Shown here: piece after piece, positions 1 through 9,403 of the stretch
Layout of the letters: each line of letters begins with the position of its first letter
How positions within the stretch are numbered: the first letter of the stretch is position 1
Assembly (NCBI GenBank): GCA_947444305.1
Contig: CANEZP010000010.1
Location: 111,143-175,142 of the forward strand
DNA: 64,000 bases
Source of the DNA: Pseudobdellovibrionaceae bacterium
GTDB lineage: Bacteria > Bdellovibrionota > Bdellovibrionia > Bdellovibrionales > UBA1609
Reading direction: 5' to 3'
The notes under the pieces: model-generated
The model's database searches: none
Told to the model about the DNA's origin: nothing
What the model saw: only the letters and a program-made list of their open reading frames with translations
Program-made: the position numbers and the translations under genes

Positions 1-442
1 CGCGCGCCATGATCCAAACGTGGCTGCGATCGGGCACGCCGATGATCGTATCCGAGTAGTCGGGCGCGAGATCAACGATCAAGTAAGCAAAAGCCAAAGG
101 CCAAATCGGGCGCACGCGCCATTCGGCTTTGGTTTCCTGATTATGAATCCAGGCTTTTTGCGGGATAGATTTCTCTTTTCCGTCAAAACCATCTTTGTTG
201 AATTTAAACTCAACATCGATCGTTTCTTTGTCGGCATTCCATGTGTAAGCTTCGGTCGCGTTGAAAGCGCCTTTTTCGGGGCTCGTGGGAATGTTGGCGA
301 TCACGTACCATTTGCCCATGAAGCGGGGTATTTCGACACGTTCGACGGTAGGCTGCGGCGGCAGATTTTTTTCCATAGAATTGCATCCTTGTAAGGTTAG
401 GGCGGCTAGCGCCGCAATCAGCGTAAAATAGATCGTCTTCAT
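1..442 (-). CDS. blc: Lipocalin-family lipoprotein (Blc-like), 3' end cut by window edge
   Basis: The reading frame opens with ATG at 440-442 behind a GGAGG ribosome-binding site and runs off the left edge, so the C-terminus is missing. The N-terminus is a lipoprotein signal ending LQGC (Cys20). The lipocalin GxW signature follows as RFMGKWYVIANIP, with later blocks AYTWN and WRVRPIWPLAFAYLIVDL typical of bacterial lipocalin Blc. The family binds fatty acids or lysophospholipids in a calyx-shaped barrel and is usually anchored to the outer membrane. The upstream TPR-like gene is on the same strand about 70 bp away, so the two may be cotranscribed. The family call is firm; the ligand is unknown. 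Confidence 0.85.
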   Translation of the reverse strand, partial: MKTIYFTLIAALAALTLQGCNSMEKNLPPQPTVERVEIPRFMGKWYVIANIPTSPEKGAFNATEAYTWNADKETIDVEFKFNKDGFDGKEKSIPQKAWIHNQETKAEWRVRPIWPLAFAYLIVDLAPDYSDTIIGVPDRSHVWIMAR

Positions 443-510
443 TGATCCTCCGGCACAATTCGTTGCAGAAGTTGTGCCGGAAATTCAACAAGGCTTTGAG
501 ACGATTATTT

Positions 511-1956
511 TTACGAAGCCTTCACCTTAAAGCGATTATTTTTCGCCGGGCCGGGGAGGCTCACGACGGAGTTGTCTTTGATTAACGCGCGAACGGCGCG
601 CGAGTTCTGCGTGGCCGTAAGCGGAGTAAGTCCGTCGAGGTCTTTCAATTTAAAGGCTTGATCCTTAAAACGGATTTTCAAAAGACTTAAGACCATCGCT
701 TCGACAGATAAGAAACGCATCTCATCGAAAACGATCACGGCACCCTCATCCCGCGGCCGTAAACGAAAACCTTGCGGTGAGCTGCGCAACTCAAGCGGAA
801 TGCGGTGTTTCGAAATTTCTTTTTGAATGCGCGAACAGATTTGCTCCACGCGTTGCGGGGAGGCTGACGGATCAAAATTTTCTTCGGCGAATAGCCCGTC
901 GAAAATACGGTACGTGGTCCAAGGTTGGTAGTTATCGGAAAGCATAAGCAGCGCCGTACGATACGGTAGGCTGGCGAACTTCGAAGGCATATTTTGGCCG
1001 GTCAGGCCGTTGATCAACTTGGGTTTTTTGCCCGCCCAGCGCGCATCGGTGCGCAAGACATGATCGGGCATATTCGCGCCGAAAACGCTGCCGAGAACCT
1101 GTTGGCGAAACGCGGGGAACGGCGTGCCGAAGTAGACTTTGGTCGCGAGTTCAACGTCGTTGGTTACGCGCGCCAATTCCCAATCGATACTCCGCAATGA
1201 TTCCCAGTGGCCGGCGGCCCGAACTTGCTGTTTAAAATCGGCGAGGGCGCGGCGCGCTTCCTCACGAGGTCCTTGCGCGACGGCGATGATATGCTGCCAC
1301 TTACGCAGCAGTAGTTTCGCCGGGCCTTCACTCGTGCCGATCGCCACGATCGAATCGTTCAGCGTCGCCTTCGCGCCCGAAAGATCGCCGCGCAAGATCT
1401 GAATGTGCGCGCGAATCTCCCGGCAATTCAAATAATGGTGGAAAGAATGCTGGCGGCACTCGGGCTCAAGTTGCGCGAGCCACTTCGAAGCGGCATCGTA
1501 CTCGCCGAGCACAACCAAACTCGCGGCAAGGTTCACACGGGCCGTGCGCGATTCGTTTTCGGTCGGGTGCGTTTCGAGCGTGAAAAGTAAGTGGCCGGCG
1601 GCGGCGCCGTGATCCCAGCGTTGAATATGGCAGAAAGCTTTTTGCAAAGCGGTCTTCGCGGAGGGCGGCATACGGCGGTCAAGCAAGCGCAAGGCTTCGT
1701 TGACGAGACCGACCCGGCGTAACACCGAGGAATACTCAAACAGATCCTCCTGCGTAGCTAGCTTGGTTTGGTAAACGACCTCGTACATGAACTCCAACGA
1801 GAGCCGGAACAAACCCGCACGGCGGCAGAGTTGCGCGTAAGCGGAGCGTTCTGCCGGCGGCACCGAAGCAATCTCGATCCCCGATAATAAGCGACGGGCG
1901 TCGTTCAGTTTGAAGTTAGTGATCAATGCATCGATCTGTTCTTTTGAGTGTTCCAT
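511..1956 (-). CDS. TPR-like helical-repeat protein with possible C-terminal winged-helix region
   Basis: 481 residues, no signal peptide, so probably cytoplasmic. Residues about 1-290 are a string of helix pairs with TPR-like spacing (for example SAYAQLCRRAGLFRLSLEFM and VLRRVGLVNEALRLLDRRM). Residues about 341-400 (from DNYQPWTTYRIFDGLF to SSPQGFRLRP) resemble the winged helix of OmpR-type regulators, in which a recognition helix is followed by a hairpin ending G-[YF]-R-[LF]. A further basic segment follows to residue 481. No known name is recognised. A regulator or scaffold with protein-binding repeats and a DNA-binding end is one reading; the winged helix is inferred by eye only. Confidence 0.7.
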   Translation of the reverse strand: MEHSKEQIDALITNFKLNDARRLLSGIEIASVPPAERSAYAQLCRRAGLFRLSLEFMYEVVYQTKLATQEDLFEYSSVLRRVGLVNEALRLLDRRMPPSAKTALQKAFCHIQRWDHGAAAGHLLFTLETHPTENESRTARVNLAASLVVLGEYDAASKWLAQLEPECRQHSFHHYLNCREIRAHIQILRGDLSGAKATLNDSIVAIGTSEGPAKLLLRKWQHIIAVAQGPREEARRALADFKQQVRAAGHWESLRSIDWELARVTNDVELATKVYFGTPFPAFRQQVLGSVFGANMPDHVLRTDARWAGKKPKLINGLTGQNMPSKFASLPYRTALLMLSDNYQPWTTYRIFDGLFAEENFDPSASPQRVEQICSRIQKEISKHRIPLELRSSPQGFRLRPRDEGAVIVFDEMRFLSVEAMVLSLLKIRFKDQAFKLKDLDGLTPLTATQNSRAVRALIKDNSVVSLPGPAKNNRFKVKAS

Positions 1957-2091
1957 TATGAGCTTATCGGCGTCTCACCGGAATACTTTTCGGGACCTTG
2001 GTCCTGCTAAAAGGGATGGCCCATAAATAAGCGCTTGGCGGAATGTGTAAGTTAAGTGTAAGTTCGTCTCTCACACCAGGAGTGCAATATC

Positions 2092-2472
2092 ATGAATAAT
2101 CTTATCCAACTCATCCAAGACGCCGACGTCGCGTCCGTGCAAATGGAACAAGCCCGTCAGGCCGTCGAGGCCGCTAAATCCGCTTTCGAAGCGGCTAAGG
2201 CCCAGGCCGATGAAGCCAAAACCAACTTCGATTCCGTAGTGGCGCGCGCCGACGAGCTCGGCGTTCCGCGTGCGAAGCTGCGCAAGTTGATCGAAGAACG
2301 TTCGGCCGCGCTCATGGCCTCGGGGCTCATGGGTTCCACCACTCCGTCCGCGCCCAAAGTGGCAAAGCCCGCACGCAAACGTCCCAAGACCGAAAAGTCG
2401 GAAGACGATAACAGCGTTATTCTAGAATCAATGGAAGACATGCCCGAGACCAGCCCCGAACAAATGATGTAG
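2092..2472 (+). CDS. Small Ala/Glu-rich coiled-coil protein of unknown function
   Basis: 126 residues beginning with ATG behind AGGAG at a good distance. Residues about 12-60 form an Ala/Glu/Lys-rich amphipathic helix (a likely coiled coil), followed by a VPRAKLRKLIEER helix. A basic Pro/Lys/Arg stretch (KVAKPARKRPKTEK) and an acidic tail come next. No signal peptide or membrane segment. The alternation of basic and acidic low-complexity regions suggests a nucleic-acid- or protein-binding role, but nothing identifies a family. It stands alone, divergent from the TPR-like gene. Confidence 0.6.
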   Translation: MNNLIQLIQDADVASVQMEQARQAVEAAKSAFEAAKAQADEAKTNFDSVVARADELGVPRAKLRKLIEERSAALMASGLMGSTTPSAPKVAKPARKRPKTEKSEDDNSVILESMEDMPETSPEQMM

Positions 2473-2582
2473 GGTCCGTGCGGCGTGGTCGCGTCTACAT
2501 CTGATTTAAAACGGAAGCGCACCGTCTCTATGATGAGTCGTTTGATTGTCTGTCGTTTGGAAGCGGTGATGACGCATCTTAT

Positions 2583-2596
2583 CCTGTCTAGACAGG
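2583..2596. repeat. 14-bp perfect palindrome in intergenic DNA
   Basis: CCTGTCTAGACAGG is fully self-complementary. It lies between the small coiled-coil gene (ends 2472) and the leftward lipoprotein gene (stop at 2692), in 219 bp with no other feature seen. It could be an operator or a small hairpin. There is no T-run after it on either strand, so it is not a classical terminator. Confidence 0.4.
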
Positions 2597-2691
2597 AAAC
2601 GTTGCGTTGGGTGCAGATAAACTAAATTTATATTTAGTCCCGGAATCTTTTTTCCGTGAAGGCCGCGACCCGCTCCCGGCAAAAAACTAAA

Positions 2692-3288
2692 CTACAGCTG
2701 AACTTCTACTTCTTCGAGCGAGAGTTCGTCGAAGTCGACGACGTTGTTTGAACCTTCGGAAGAGTTAAGCGTCAGGGATAGCTTCCAGTAGCTTCCGGCG
2801 AGCTGGCCGGGTTCGATCACGTACTCGTAACGTTCCCACGAGGAAGATTTAATTTTGATTTTGTTTACGGTTTCGGGTGCGTAAGCGCCGGGATTCGTAA
2901 GGCTTACGAAGCCGGTATCGACTTGCGCGTAGGGATATCGTTCGGCCGCCGCGGCTTGATCAAGGGTAACCGCGCGGGCCCAAAAGCTGAGTAAATATAC
3001 TTTATTTGGGTTCATGGCGGGTAAGCTTTCGGGCTCGACCGATCCTTTAAAAATCCGAAGTCCCAGTGCTCCGGCGTGCGCAGCTTCGGGAATCGCTTCA
3101 ACGGAACCGCTAGCCGGCGGTAAATTGTTGTAGCCGATCGTGCCGCGTTCGAAACCGGCGTTCGTGACGTAATTGGTTAGGCTGTTGAGCACGGTGTACG
3201 TCGTTTTAGGGCGGGCGCAGTTTTGATAGCCAACCAGAATAGCCGACGCGAGCACGATTAGGGACAATCGCTTCTTCAATTGTGTCAT
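2692..3288 (-). CDS. Lipoprotein with carbohydrate-binding-module-like beta-sandwich
   Basis: 198 residues. The N-terminus MTQLKKRLSLIVLASAILVG is followed by YQNC, a lipobox of the QNC kind often met in Bdellovibrionota lipoproteins (general knowledge), with Cys24 as lipid site. The rest reads like a CBM4/9-type jelly roll: 'VTNAGFERGTIGYNNLP' at the start, 'GALGLRIFKGSVEPESLP' and 'YLLSFWARAV' in the middle, and 'VVDFDELSLEEVEV' at the end, the usual order for these modules. A sugar-binding role at the cell surface is inferred; the ligand cannot be read from sequence. Confidence 0.7.
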   Translation of the reverse strand: MTQLKKRLSLIVLASAILVGYQNCARPKTTYTVLNSLTNYVTNAGFERGTIGYNNLPPASGSVEAIPEAAHAGALGLRIFKGSVEPESLPAMNPNKVYLLSFWARAVTLDQAAAAERYPYAQVDTGFVSLTNPGAYAPETVNKIKIKSSSWERYEYVIEPGQLAGSYWKLSLTLNSSEGSNNVVDFDELSLEEVEVQL

Positions 3289-3444
3289 GTACTTATCTTA
3301 GCGCTTCCGGGCGCTTGTCCCATACCGTTATTTAACACGTTGGCCTTTAATGCACCAATCCGGGATGGTGTCTCAATTCGATCAAAGTCTGGGCCGCCCA
3401 GATTGCGCGTGAGTTGGCCGCGTCGCTGATGGTTCAATCTACTT

Positions 3445-5127
3445 ATGGGTTTATGGTTTCTGCTCAACGTGATCGTTTTTCTCGGCGCGGGTTCGGCCGC
3501 TTTGTACGCGCACTTCCAATCTACGGGATTGCCGAAGGCGCCGGCGGACTTTATAAACTCCACGGTGCTGACGGCGGTCTTCTTGCTGTTCACGACCTTC
3601 GGATTGCTGTCGCGGCGAACGGGCGCGAGGGCCGCCGCCGTGGGTATCTGTTTTTGGATCGCGTTCGCTCCGGCCGCGCTCTACCTTGGTCCTTTGTTGC
3701 CGGCCACGCAGGATTTTACGACGGGCCTGAATATATTCCGAGCGCTTGCGCCGACCACGCCCGTTTTACTCGCGACCCTTTTTCAACAAACCATTTTAAC
3801 GACGTTGCTGTGTTTACTGTTCGCGCTTAAATCTTTGCAGACCTTTTTGTCGGCAGGCATGGACGAAGCCGTCGGTGCCGCGCGGCCCGCAGCCTGGAAG
3901 ATGGGCGCCGCAACACTTGCGCTCGGATTATTTTTATTTACCGATCACTTGATGCCCGGGCATAAACCGCAAGCTCCCCTAAAGGCAAAGGTCCCGGCGG
4001 CCACGCCGGCGCGCGTGGATAAAATAAATCCGCGGGTTGCGGCACCGGCTCGCTATTCCGACGCCGAGGTGATGACGGCCGAAGCCGGTCTCAACGGACG
4101 TGGTGTACGGGCCTGCCGCATCTCACTTGATGAGTCGCGATTGCTGTTGGTGTCGAGCGACGGTCAGGCTCACGTCGTCGACCTGCGCTCGGGCCGGGTA
4201 GCGTCGTACCAAAGTAAAATTGCAACGCGCAATTGGCCCGCTTCGTTTGCCGACCCGCACACCAGCCCGATCGGCCCCGACGCCGATATGTATTTCGATT
4301 CCGACCGCAACATGGTTTTGCGTTTTTCGGATCCCAAGTACCGCTATCCGATCGGGGGAGGCGCGAATGAGTTCATCTCTTTCACCTCATCGCCCCAACA
4401 AATTATAGTTTACAATCGCGACTCGCGTACGCTGCGCAGAATTGAGCTTCCGCTCGGCACCGTGATCTGGACTCTTCGGTTGACCGCGCCGGCAAATATG
4501 CCCGCTTGGACCAGCGCCGACTTTACCCGAATGATTTTTACCGTGGGCGGTAAGCGCATCACAATGGTGGGCATGCGTGACGGCCGGTCGATGGAAGTGC
4601 CGGGGTCGTTTGAATCCATTCGGCGCGTTCAATTCGGTAAAGATTGGGTACGTTTGAGTGGTCTTTCTCAGAACGGTGAAAGCAATCTCCTTTATCGCAC
4701 CACCAACGGCAACATCGCGGCGGGCGCACCTCTCCCCGAGATTGAGCTTTCCGAAGTCAGCGCCGAGCGCGGGCTCTACATCAATCAAAAAGCGCCGGTA
4801 AAAATCCTTACGCTGGCGGGTGATTACGCCGGGCCGGAATTGAGCGGGGATTTATTGTTCTCGGCGGTGCTCGATCCCGACCGTTACGTCATCGCGGCGG
4901 AAGATCAGCAGCCCCAGTTGACGCTCGTTGATCTAGATACGAAGCTAAAATCGGGCGTAGGCAAGATGCATAACCTTCGTTTCACGAAGAACTCAACCTG
5001 CTTTACGGTCTCCTCGACAAAACGAATTTTCGCCGTGTCCGTCGGTGATCAAGTCGAAATCTTTTGGTCCGCGTTTTTAGCGGCCGACCAATTTCGCTCG
5101 GTCGTTTTGACCTTGCCGATCAAATAA
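3445..5127 (+). CDS. Multi-pass membrane protein with C-terminal beta-propeller-like domain
   Basis: 560 residues. About five hydrophobic segments lie within residues 1-170 (MGLWFLLNVIVFLGAG, VLTAVFLLFTTFGLL, GICFWIAFAPAALYL, the stretch around TLFQQTILTTLLCLLFAL, and MGAATLALGLFLF). A Pro/Ala/Lys linker follows, then about 350 residues of repeated beta-strands with WD40/PQQ-propeller character, such as 'CRISLDESRLLLVSSDGQ' and 'HVVDLRSGRV'. No catalytic motif is visible. It is followed by a bidirectional terminator shared with the convergent lipoprotein gene. Function unknown; sensing or scaffolding at the inner membrane is a guess. Confidence 0.65.
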   Translation: MGLWFLLNVIVFLGAGSAALYAHFQSTGLPKAPADFINSTVLTAVFLLFTTFGLLSRRTGARAAAVGICFWIAFAPAALYLGPLLPATQDFTTGLNIFRALAPTTPVLLATLFQQTILTTLLCLLFALKSLQTFLSAGMDEAVGAARPAAWKMGAATLALGLFLFTDHLMPGHKPQAPLKAKVPAATPARVDKINPRVAAPARYSDAEVMTAEAGLNGRGVRACRISLDESRLLLVSSDGQAHVVDLRSGRVASYQSKIATRNWPASFADPHTSPIGPDADMYFDSDRNMVLRFSDPKYRYPIGGGANEFISFTSSPQQIIVYNRDSRTLRRIELPLGTVIWTLRLTAPANMPAWTSADFTRMIFTVGGKRITMVGMRDGRSMEVPGSFESIRRVQFGKDWVRLSGLSQNGESNLLYRTTNGNIAAGAPLPEIELSEVSAERGLYINQKAPVKILTLAGDYAGPELSGDLLFSAVLDPDRYVIAAEDQQPQLTLVDLDTKLKSGVGKMHNLRFTKNSTCFTVSSTKRIFAVSVGDQVEIFWSAFLAADQFRSVVLTLPIK

Positions 5128-5158
5128 AAAAAGGGACCCGTTGCCGGATCCCTTTTTT
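5127..5158. terminator. Bidirectional rho-independent terminator
   Basis: A 14-nt A-and-G-rich arm (5127-5140, ending GGGACCCG) pairs with 5145-5158 (CGGATCCC followed by T6) around a TTGC loop, with one mismatch. Runs of A before and T after make it functional on both strands, matching its place between two convergent genes. Confidence 0.9.
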
Positions 5159-5190
5159 TATCTTTAGTCTTACTTAAATTTCCGGTCGAA

Positions 5191-5913
5191 TTAGCGAGCG
5201 GTGTATTTTACGCCAGACAACGAAGCGGGAGCGGGGTTGCCGTTTTCCAAAGTCTCCGTGCCGAGAACCAAAACTTTACCGTCGAAAATGCGGTAAACGT
5301 TTTTGTTTTCACGGGGAACGGTGTCTTTCGAGCAGTTGATTTTTTTATCTTGTGCTTGAGCGGTAACGTCTTGTTTACCGTCTTTTTTCCAGTCTGCTTT
5401 GCCGCAGAGGCTGATGTTATTCAAAGTCGCAGCACCTTCTTCGCTAGCGGGAGTGACCGAGACAGACTTGTAGGAGATGTCCATCGGGCGTCCGCCGTCG
5501 TTGGTGGCTTGGTTCTTAGAAATGTTGAACGTACCTTGTTCGGTTAAGCGGTAAGCTTCACCATCACAGTTTGCGTTAGCGAAACGAACGGTCGTGCGAG
5601 TGATGTTTGAACCTTCGAAACGGAAAGCTACGCGCTGAGTTTTAACGGAATTAACGGTGGCGGCTTTTGCGCCCTCTTTGAGGCCTTCGATAATGCCTTC
5701 TTTTTTGGTCGTTTCAACGGCATGTTCAACGCCGTTTGCTACGCCGGTCTTCACTGCTTCTGCGGGAACGTTCATGCATTCCGATTCAAAGTTTTTACCT
5801 TGAAGTTCTTTATCTTGAAGCGCTTCTTTCGCGTTAGTGAAGGGGTTTTTGTCATCGCGGCCGCAAGCAACGGCGAGTAAGGACATAGTCGCAAGTACGA
5901 GAATCTTTTTCAC
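5191..5913 (-). CDS. Lipoprotein of unknown function
   Basis: 240 residues starting at GTG (5911-5913), chosen because a GGAGG site lies 7 nt upstream. The signal MKKILVLATMSLLAVAC gives lipid-modified Cys17. The mature part has a helical Ala/Lys/Glu-rich stretch (residues 20-95) and then a beta-rich region with four cysteines that could form two disulfides. The fold resembles a small barrel of the lipocalin-like kind that reports a change upon ligand binding, but no family is recognised. Monocistronic by appearance, ending at the shared terminator. Confidence 0.75.
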   Translation of the reverse strand: MKKILVLATMSLLAVACGRDDKNPFTNAKEALQDKELQGKNFESECMNVPAEAVKTGVANGVEHAVETTKKEGIIEGLKEGAKAATVNSVKTQRVAFRFEGSNITRTTVRFANANCDGEAYRLTEQGTFNISKNQATNDGGRPMDISYKSVSVTPASEEGAATLNNISLCGKADWKKDGKQDVTAQAQDKKINCSKDTVPRENKNVYRIFDGKVLVLGTETLENGNPAPASLSGVKYTAR

Positions 5914-6148
5914 GGGGGGACCTCCGAGGTCGTTAGGGTGTTGCTGAACAGTAGAGCAACCGCAATGCCGCTGCTGGCGCGGGTTTAAACGGACGTAGCT
6001 TTATTGATGAGGAAATATATCCCGCCCGCGTGGAGACATGACGCGTGGTACGTTTTTGGAACTTAAATTCTCTTGTAAGGATTACTTGAGATTTCACTCT
6101 AAATCCGGCATCAAATGATCATTCTGAATTGGAAACATTGGGGGGCCG

Positions 6149-8368
6149 ATGATCACAACAGTCGTCTCGGGATTGTGCCTTGCTTTAGGGGCGTGCTTTA
6201 CCGGACAAAATTTGCAGTTTCGTTTGTTTTCTCAAAACGCCACGCGGATGGAAGTCTGCCTCTTCCGCGAAACGCAAAATCACGACGCCATAAAATGTTT
6301 TCTGATGGAACGCGAACCTGCCTCCAATATATGGAGCGCGAATATCGGCGAAGACGAGCTGCGGTCACTCCGCCTCAAAGACTCAACCATCTATTATGGA
6401 TACCGAGCATGGGGGCCCAATTGGCCGTACGATCCGGCGTGGAAGCCCGGGAGCCAGGCAGGCTTCATCGCCGACGTGGACGGTGAGGGACATCGATTTA
6501 ACCCGAATAAGCTAACCCTCGATCCCTACGCGCGTGAAATTAGTCACGGTCTCGATCAGGTCACCGACATGACGATTTTCGAAACAGGGCCGCTTCACCG
6601 CACGCGCGATAGCGCCCGCTCGGTGCCGAAGGGTGTGATCCTTACGCAGGCGGCGCAAGCCTTCGCGCATAAGAAACCGGCCGGCGCATTTAAAGACGAC
6701 GTCGTCTACGAAGTGCACGTGAAAGGTTTTACGAAAAGTGATTTGTCCATCCCGCAAGCTTTGCGTGGCACCTACAAAGGCGCCGCGATGAAGGCCGCTT
6801 ACTTAAAAGACCTCGGCGTGTCGGTGGTTGAATTTTTGCCGGTGCACCAGAAAGTTTCCGATCGTAATAATCCCAACTATTGGGGCTACATGACCTTGGG
6901 TTATTTCGCGCCCGAGCGCAGTTACGCGTTTGATCAGTCGCCCGGCGGCCCGACAAAAGAGTTTCGCGCGATGGTTGACGAGTTTCACCGGCACGGCATC
7001 AAAGTCATGATCGACGTCGTTTACAATCACACCGGCGAAGGCGGCGCCAATCGCGAATCACCGGGAAATAGTTCGATCTTTTCTTTTCGCGGTATAGACA
7101 ATGCCGTTTACTACGAACTGAACGCGGAAAAAAATCTCTACAACGACAACACCGGTTGCGGGCATAACATCGCGGCCCATCGCGAGCCGGTGCGCCAATT
7201 CGTGATGGATTCACTCAATTATTGGAAAGACGTCATGGGCGTGGACGGCTTCCGCTTTGACCTCGCACCGGTGCTCGGCAATGTTCCGCAAGACGGAAGG
7301 TTTAAGTTCACGCCGGAAGATCCACGCGGCATTCTTCAGCGGGCGGTGCATGAGTTGCCCGCGCGTTCCGCCCAAGGCGGCGAAGGCGTCGATCTCGTGG
7401 CCGAGCCCTGGGGCATCGGCGACGGCACCTACGTGCAAGGACGTTTCCCCGCGGGCTGGTCCGAGTGGAACGCCGAGGGGTTTCGTGATCCGATTCGCTC
7501 TTACTACAACAAACGCGGCGTAGAGCCGGTAAGTCTCGGGCGCGTCGCCAATGCGGTGTCGGGTTCGGCTTTGCTGTTTCAAGCGAGCGGGCGCAAACCC
7601 TTCAACGCCGTTAATATTTTGACCGCGCACGATGGATTCACCGCGCGCGATCTTTTTTCGTACAACGAAAAGAACAACAATCAACCGTGGCCGTACGGTC
7701 CTTCGGACGGCGGTGAAAATCACAATCGCTCCTGGGACCAAGGCGGCGATCCGGTCATGCAGCGGCAACTAACCCGCACAGCGCTCATGACGTTACTCCT
7801 GTCGGCGGGGACGCCGCACCTTAACGGCGGCGACGAATTCTACCGGACCTTAAAGGGAAACAACAATCCTTGGAATCTCGATTCGGTCGCAAACTATCTG
7901 CCTTGGTCATCGTTGAAGGAGAATCAAAAGTTGCACGCGTTCGTGCGGGCGATCCTCCGGTTCCGCCGCGAGAATCCCGCGCTTCGTCCGCGCGAATATT
8001 ATACGGGCACCGCCGCTAACGGAAACGGTCTTAAGGACATCACTTGGTTAAAAGAAGACGGCGGAGAGTTGCGTACGCAAGAGTTCGATAGTGAGCACGG
8101 ATTTCTGGCCTACCGGTTGGATACGAGCCAGGCCAACGGGGCCTCACCGGTGCGTTCGATCTACGTAGCGCTCAATGCAGGATTCGAAAACAAAACGCTG
8201 CGCCTGCCCGAACCGGCAAAAGGCTTTTCGTGGTACCGCGTCGCCGACTCGGCCGCGTGGTTTGAAGCCGACGGTAATTTTCATGAACCGGGTACGGAGG
8301 CCGCCGTCGGGCGCGAATACAAAATGCACGGTCGCTGTGAGTTACTGTTGGTCGAAAAGCCTCTTTGA
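6149..8368 (+). CDS. glgX: Glycogen debranching enzyme GlgX (isoamylase type, GH13)
   Basis: 739 residues. The enzyme hydrolyses alpha-1,6 branches of limit dextrins during glycogen breakdown in the cytoplasm. The first 25 residues look like a lipoprotein signal but align with the CBM48 start of E. coli GlgX (LALGACFTGQNLQFRLFSQN against the GlgX PLGA...GVNFTLFS block), so the protein is probably not exported. GH13 catalytic residues are visible: Asp371 in DGFRFDLA (nucleophile), Glu419 in LVAEPWG (acid/base) and Asp495 in LTAHDGF. VIDVVYNHTGEGG is the first conserved GH13 block. Its 3' end overlaps the convergent acyltransferase gene by 27 bp. Confidence 0.93.
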   Translation: MITTVVSGLCLALGACFTGQNLQFRLFSQNATRMEVCLFRETQNHDAIKCFLMEREPASNIWSANIGEDELRSLRLKDSTIYYGYRAWGPNWPYDPAWKPGSQAGFIADVDGEGHRFNPNKLTLDPYAREISHGLDQVTDMTIFETGPLHRTRDSARSVPKGVILTQAAQAFAHKKPAGAFKDDVVYEVHVKGFTKSDLSIPQALRGTYKGAAMKAAYLKDLGVSVVEFLPVHQKVSDRNNPNYWGYMTLGYFAPERSYAFDQSPGGPTKEFRAMVDEFHRHGIKVMIDVVYNHTGEGGANRESPGNSSIFSFRGIDNAVYYELNAEKNLYNDNTGCGHNIAAHREPVRQFVMDSLNYWKDVMGVDGFRFDLAPVLGNVPQDGRFKFTPEDPRGILQRAVHELPARSAQGGEGVDLVAEPWGIGDGTYVQGRFPAGWSEWNAEGFRDPIRSYYNKRGVEPVSLGRVANAVSGSALLFQASGRKPFNAVNILTAHDGFTARDLFSYNEKNNNQPWPYGPSDGGENHNRSWDQGGDPVMQRQLTRTALMTLLLSAGTPHLNGGDEFYRTLKGNNNPWNLDSVANYLPWSSLKENQKLHAFVRAILRFRRENPALRPREYYTGTAANGNGLKDITWLKEDGGELRTQEFDSEHGFLAYRLDTSQANGASPVRSIYVALNAGFENKTLRLPEPAKGFSWYRVADSAAWFEADGNFHEPGTEAAVGREYKMHGRCELLLVEKPL

Positions 8369-9403
8369 GCTTTTCGCAATCAGCGGGCGCTGATCGGGGC
8401 GGCCCATTGCGATGACGAAGGGATTTTCGGCTTGGCGTACGGTGAAATCTTGTTTGGTTTTTAAACCGTGCCAATCGTTTTCGATTAAAATTTGCCCGAC
8501 CGAACCGCCGAGCGAACTGCCAGGTCCGAGGAGCACCAAATGATCAGGCGCGAAATCTTTTAACGCCACCGTGATCGCGCGCGTGAAATCATAAGGTTCA
8601 ACGACTTGGTGGCCGAGGGTGTAGTGGTAAAGTTCTTCGAGATCGGTCGAATAAGGCTGCCACACGTAACCGCGCCCGTCGATTAAAGGCACGCTCGGTT
8701 TTTGAAAAAGGCTTTGCGGAATTTTTTGAAAAGCTTTTTCGGCAATGTCGCGCAGGAGCGGCGTGTGGAAGGCCGCGTGGTTGATCAATTGAAACGGGTA
8801 ATTCTCGATTTGCGGCAACTCTTTCAGTAAAGCCTGGAGGCCGGGCTTGTTCGCGCCGATCACGATGTAACCGCCGAGGTAGATCGAGGGATAAACTTCG
8901 CAAGCTTCCATCTGAGAGACCTTGTGTACCGCCTGCTCGGCCGCTTGCCAGCGCGTGGGTGAGAAACGCCATTGTTCATCGCAGACGGGATAGATGACTT
9001 GGCCGCCGATGATTTCCTGCTTCATCATCGAGCCCATCGTGTTGATGACTTTAAAGCCCGCTTCCCAGTCGAGGGCCCCGCCGTAGGCCAATGCCAAATA
9101 CCAACCCATTGAGTTGCCGGTGACGGCGACGATTTCGTATTTCTCGCGATCGATCGCCATGAAGTCGGTGTACGAGCAGGCGTAGATTAATGAAGAGGCG
9201 TGCTCGCCGCGCGTGTGCAGTTGCGGCTGAAAAGTTTCGGCGTTGTCGAGTTCGCTGATCGTAGGCTCGCCTAGAGCTTGTCGCCGTTGATCGATGTCTT
9301 TAATGAAATCCTGTACGTACGCGCCGTGCTGGCGCAAGTACCCAAGGGTTTCTTTAGTGTAGGTGCCGCGCCCGGGGCAGATGACGACGATTCGTTTTTT
9401 CAT
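8342..9403 (-). CDS. FabD-like acyltransferase with altered substrate pocket
   Basis: 353 residues of the malonyl-CoA:ACP transacylase fold. Ser98 sits in GNSMG (FabD GHSLG) and His213 in AAFHTPLL, giving the Ser-His dyad. FabD PGQGS is PGRGT here. The FabD MRGKFMQE block, whose Arg117 holds the malonyl carboxylate, reads TMGSMMKQE, so Met123 replaces the arginine. Transacylases lacking this Arg usually carry non-carboxylated acyl groups. The start codon overlaps the stop of the E1 gene (ATGA), implying translational coupling. An acyl-CoA:ACP loader of branched or short acyl groups is the favoured reading; true malonyl transfer seems less likely. Confidence 0.82.
   Translation of the reverse strand: MKKRIVVICPGRGTYTKETLGYLRQHGAYVQDFIKDIDQRRQALGEPTISELDNAETFQPQLHTRGEHASSLIYACSYTDFMAIDREKYEIVAVTGNSMGWYLALAYGGALDWEAGFKVINTMGSMMKQEIIGGQVIYPVCDEQWRFSPTRWQAAEQAVHKVSQMEACEVYPSIYLGGYIVIGANKPGLQALLKELPQIENYPFQLINHAAFHTPLLRDIAEKAFQKIPQSLFQKPSVPLIDGRGYVWQPYSTDLEELYHYTLGHQVVEPYDFTRAITVALKDFAPDHLVLLGPGSSLGGSVGQILIENDWHGLKTKQDFTVRQAENPFVIAMGRPDQRPLIAKSSKRLFDQQ

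Noticed and set aside
20..394. Rightward 124-codon frame at the left edge
   Set aside because: It is the antisense of the lipocalin gene, which has family motifs and a good ribosome-binding site.
6149..6220. Possible lipoprotein signal at the start of GlgX (LALGAC)
   Set aside because: The segment aligns with the CBM48 start of GlgX, so it is the folded domain, not a signal.
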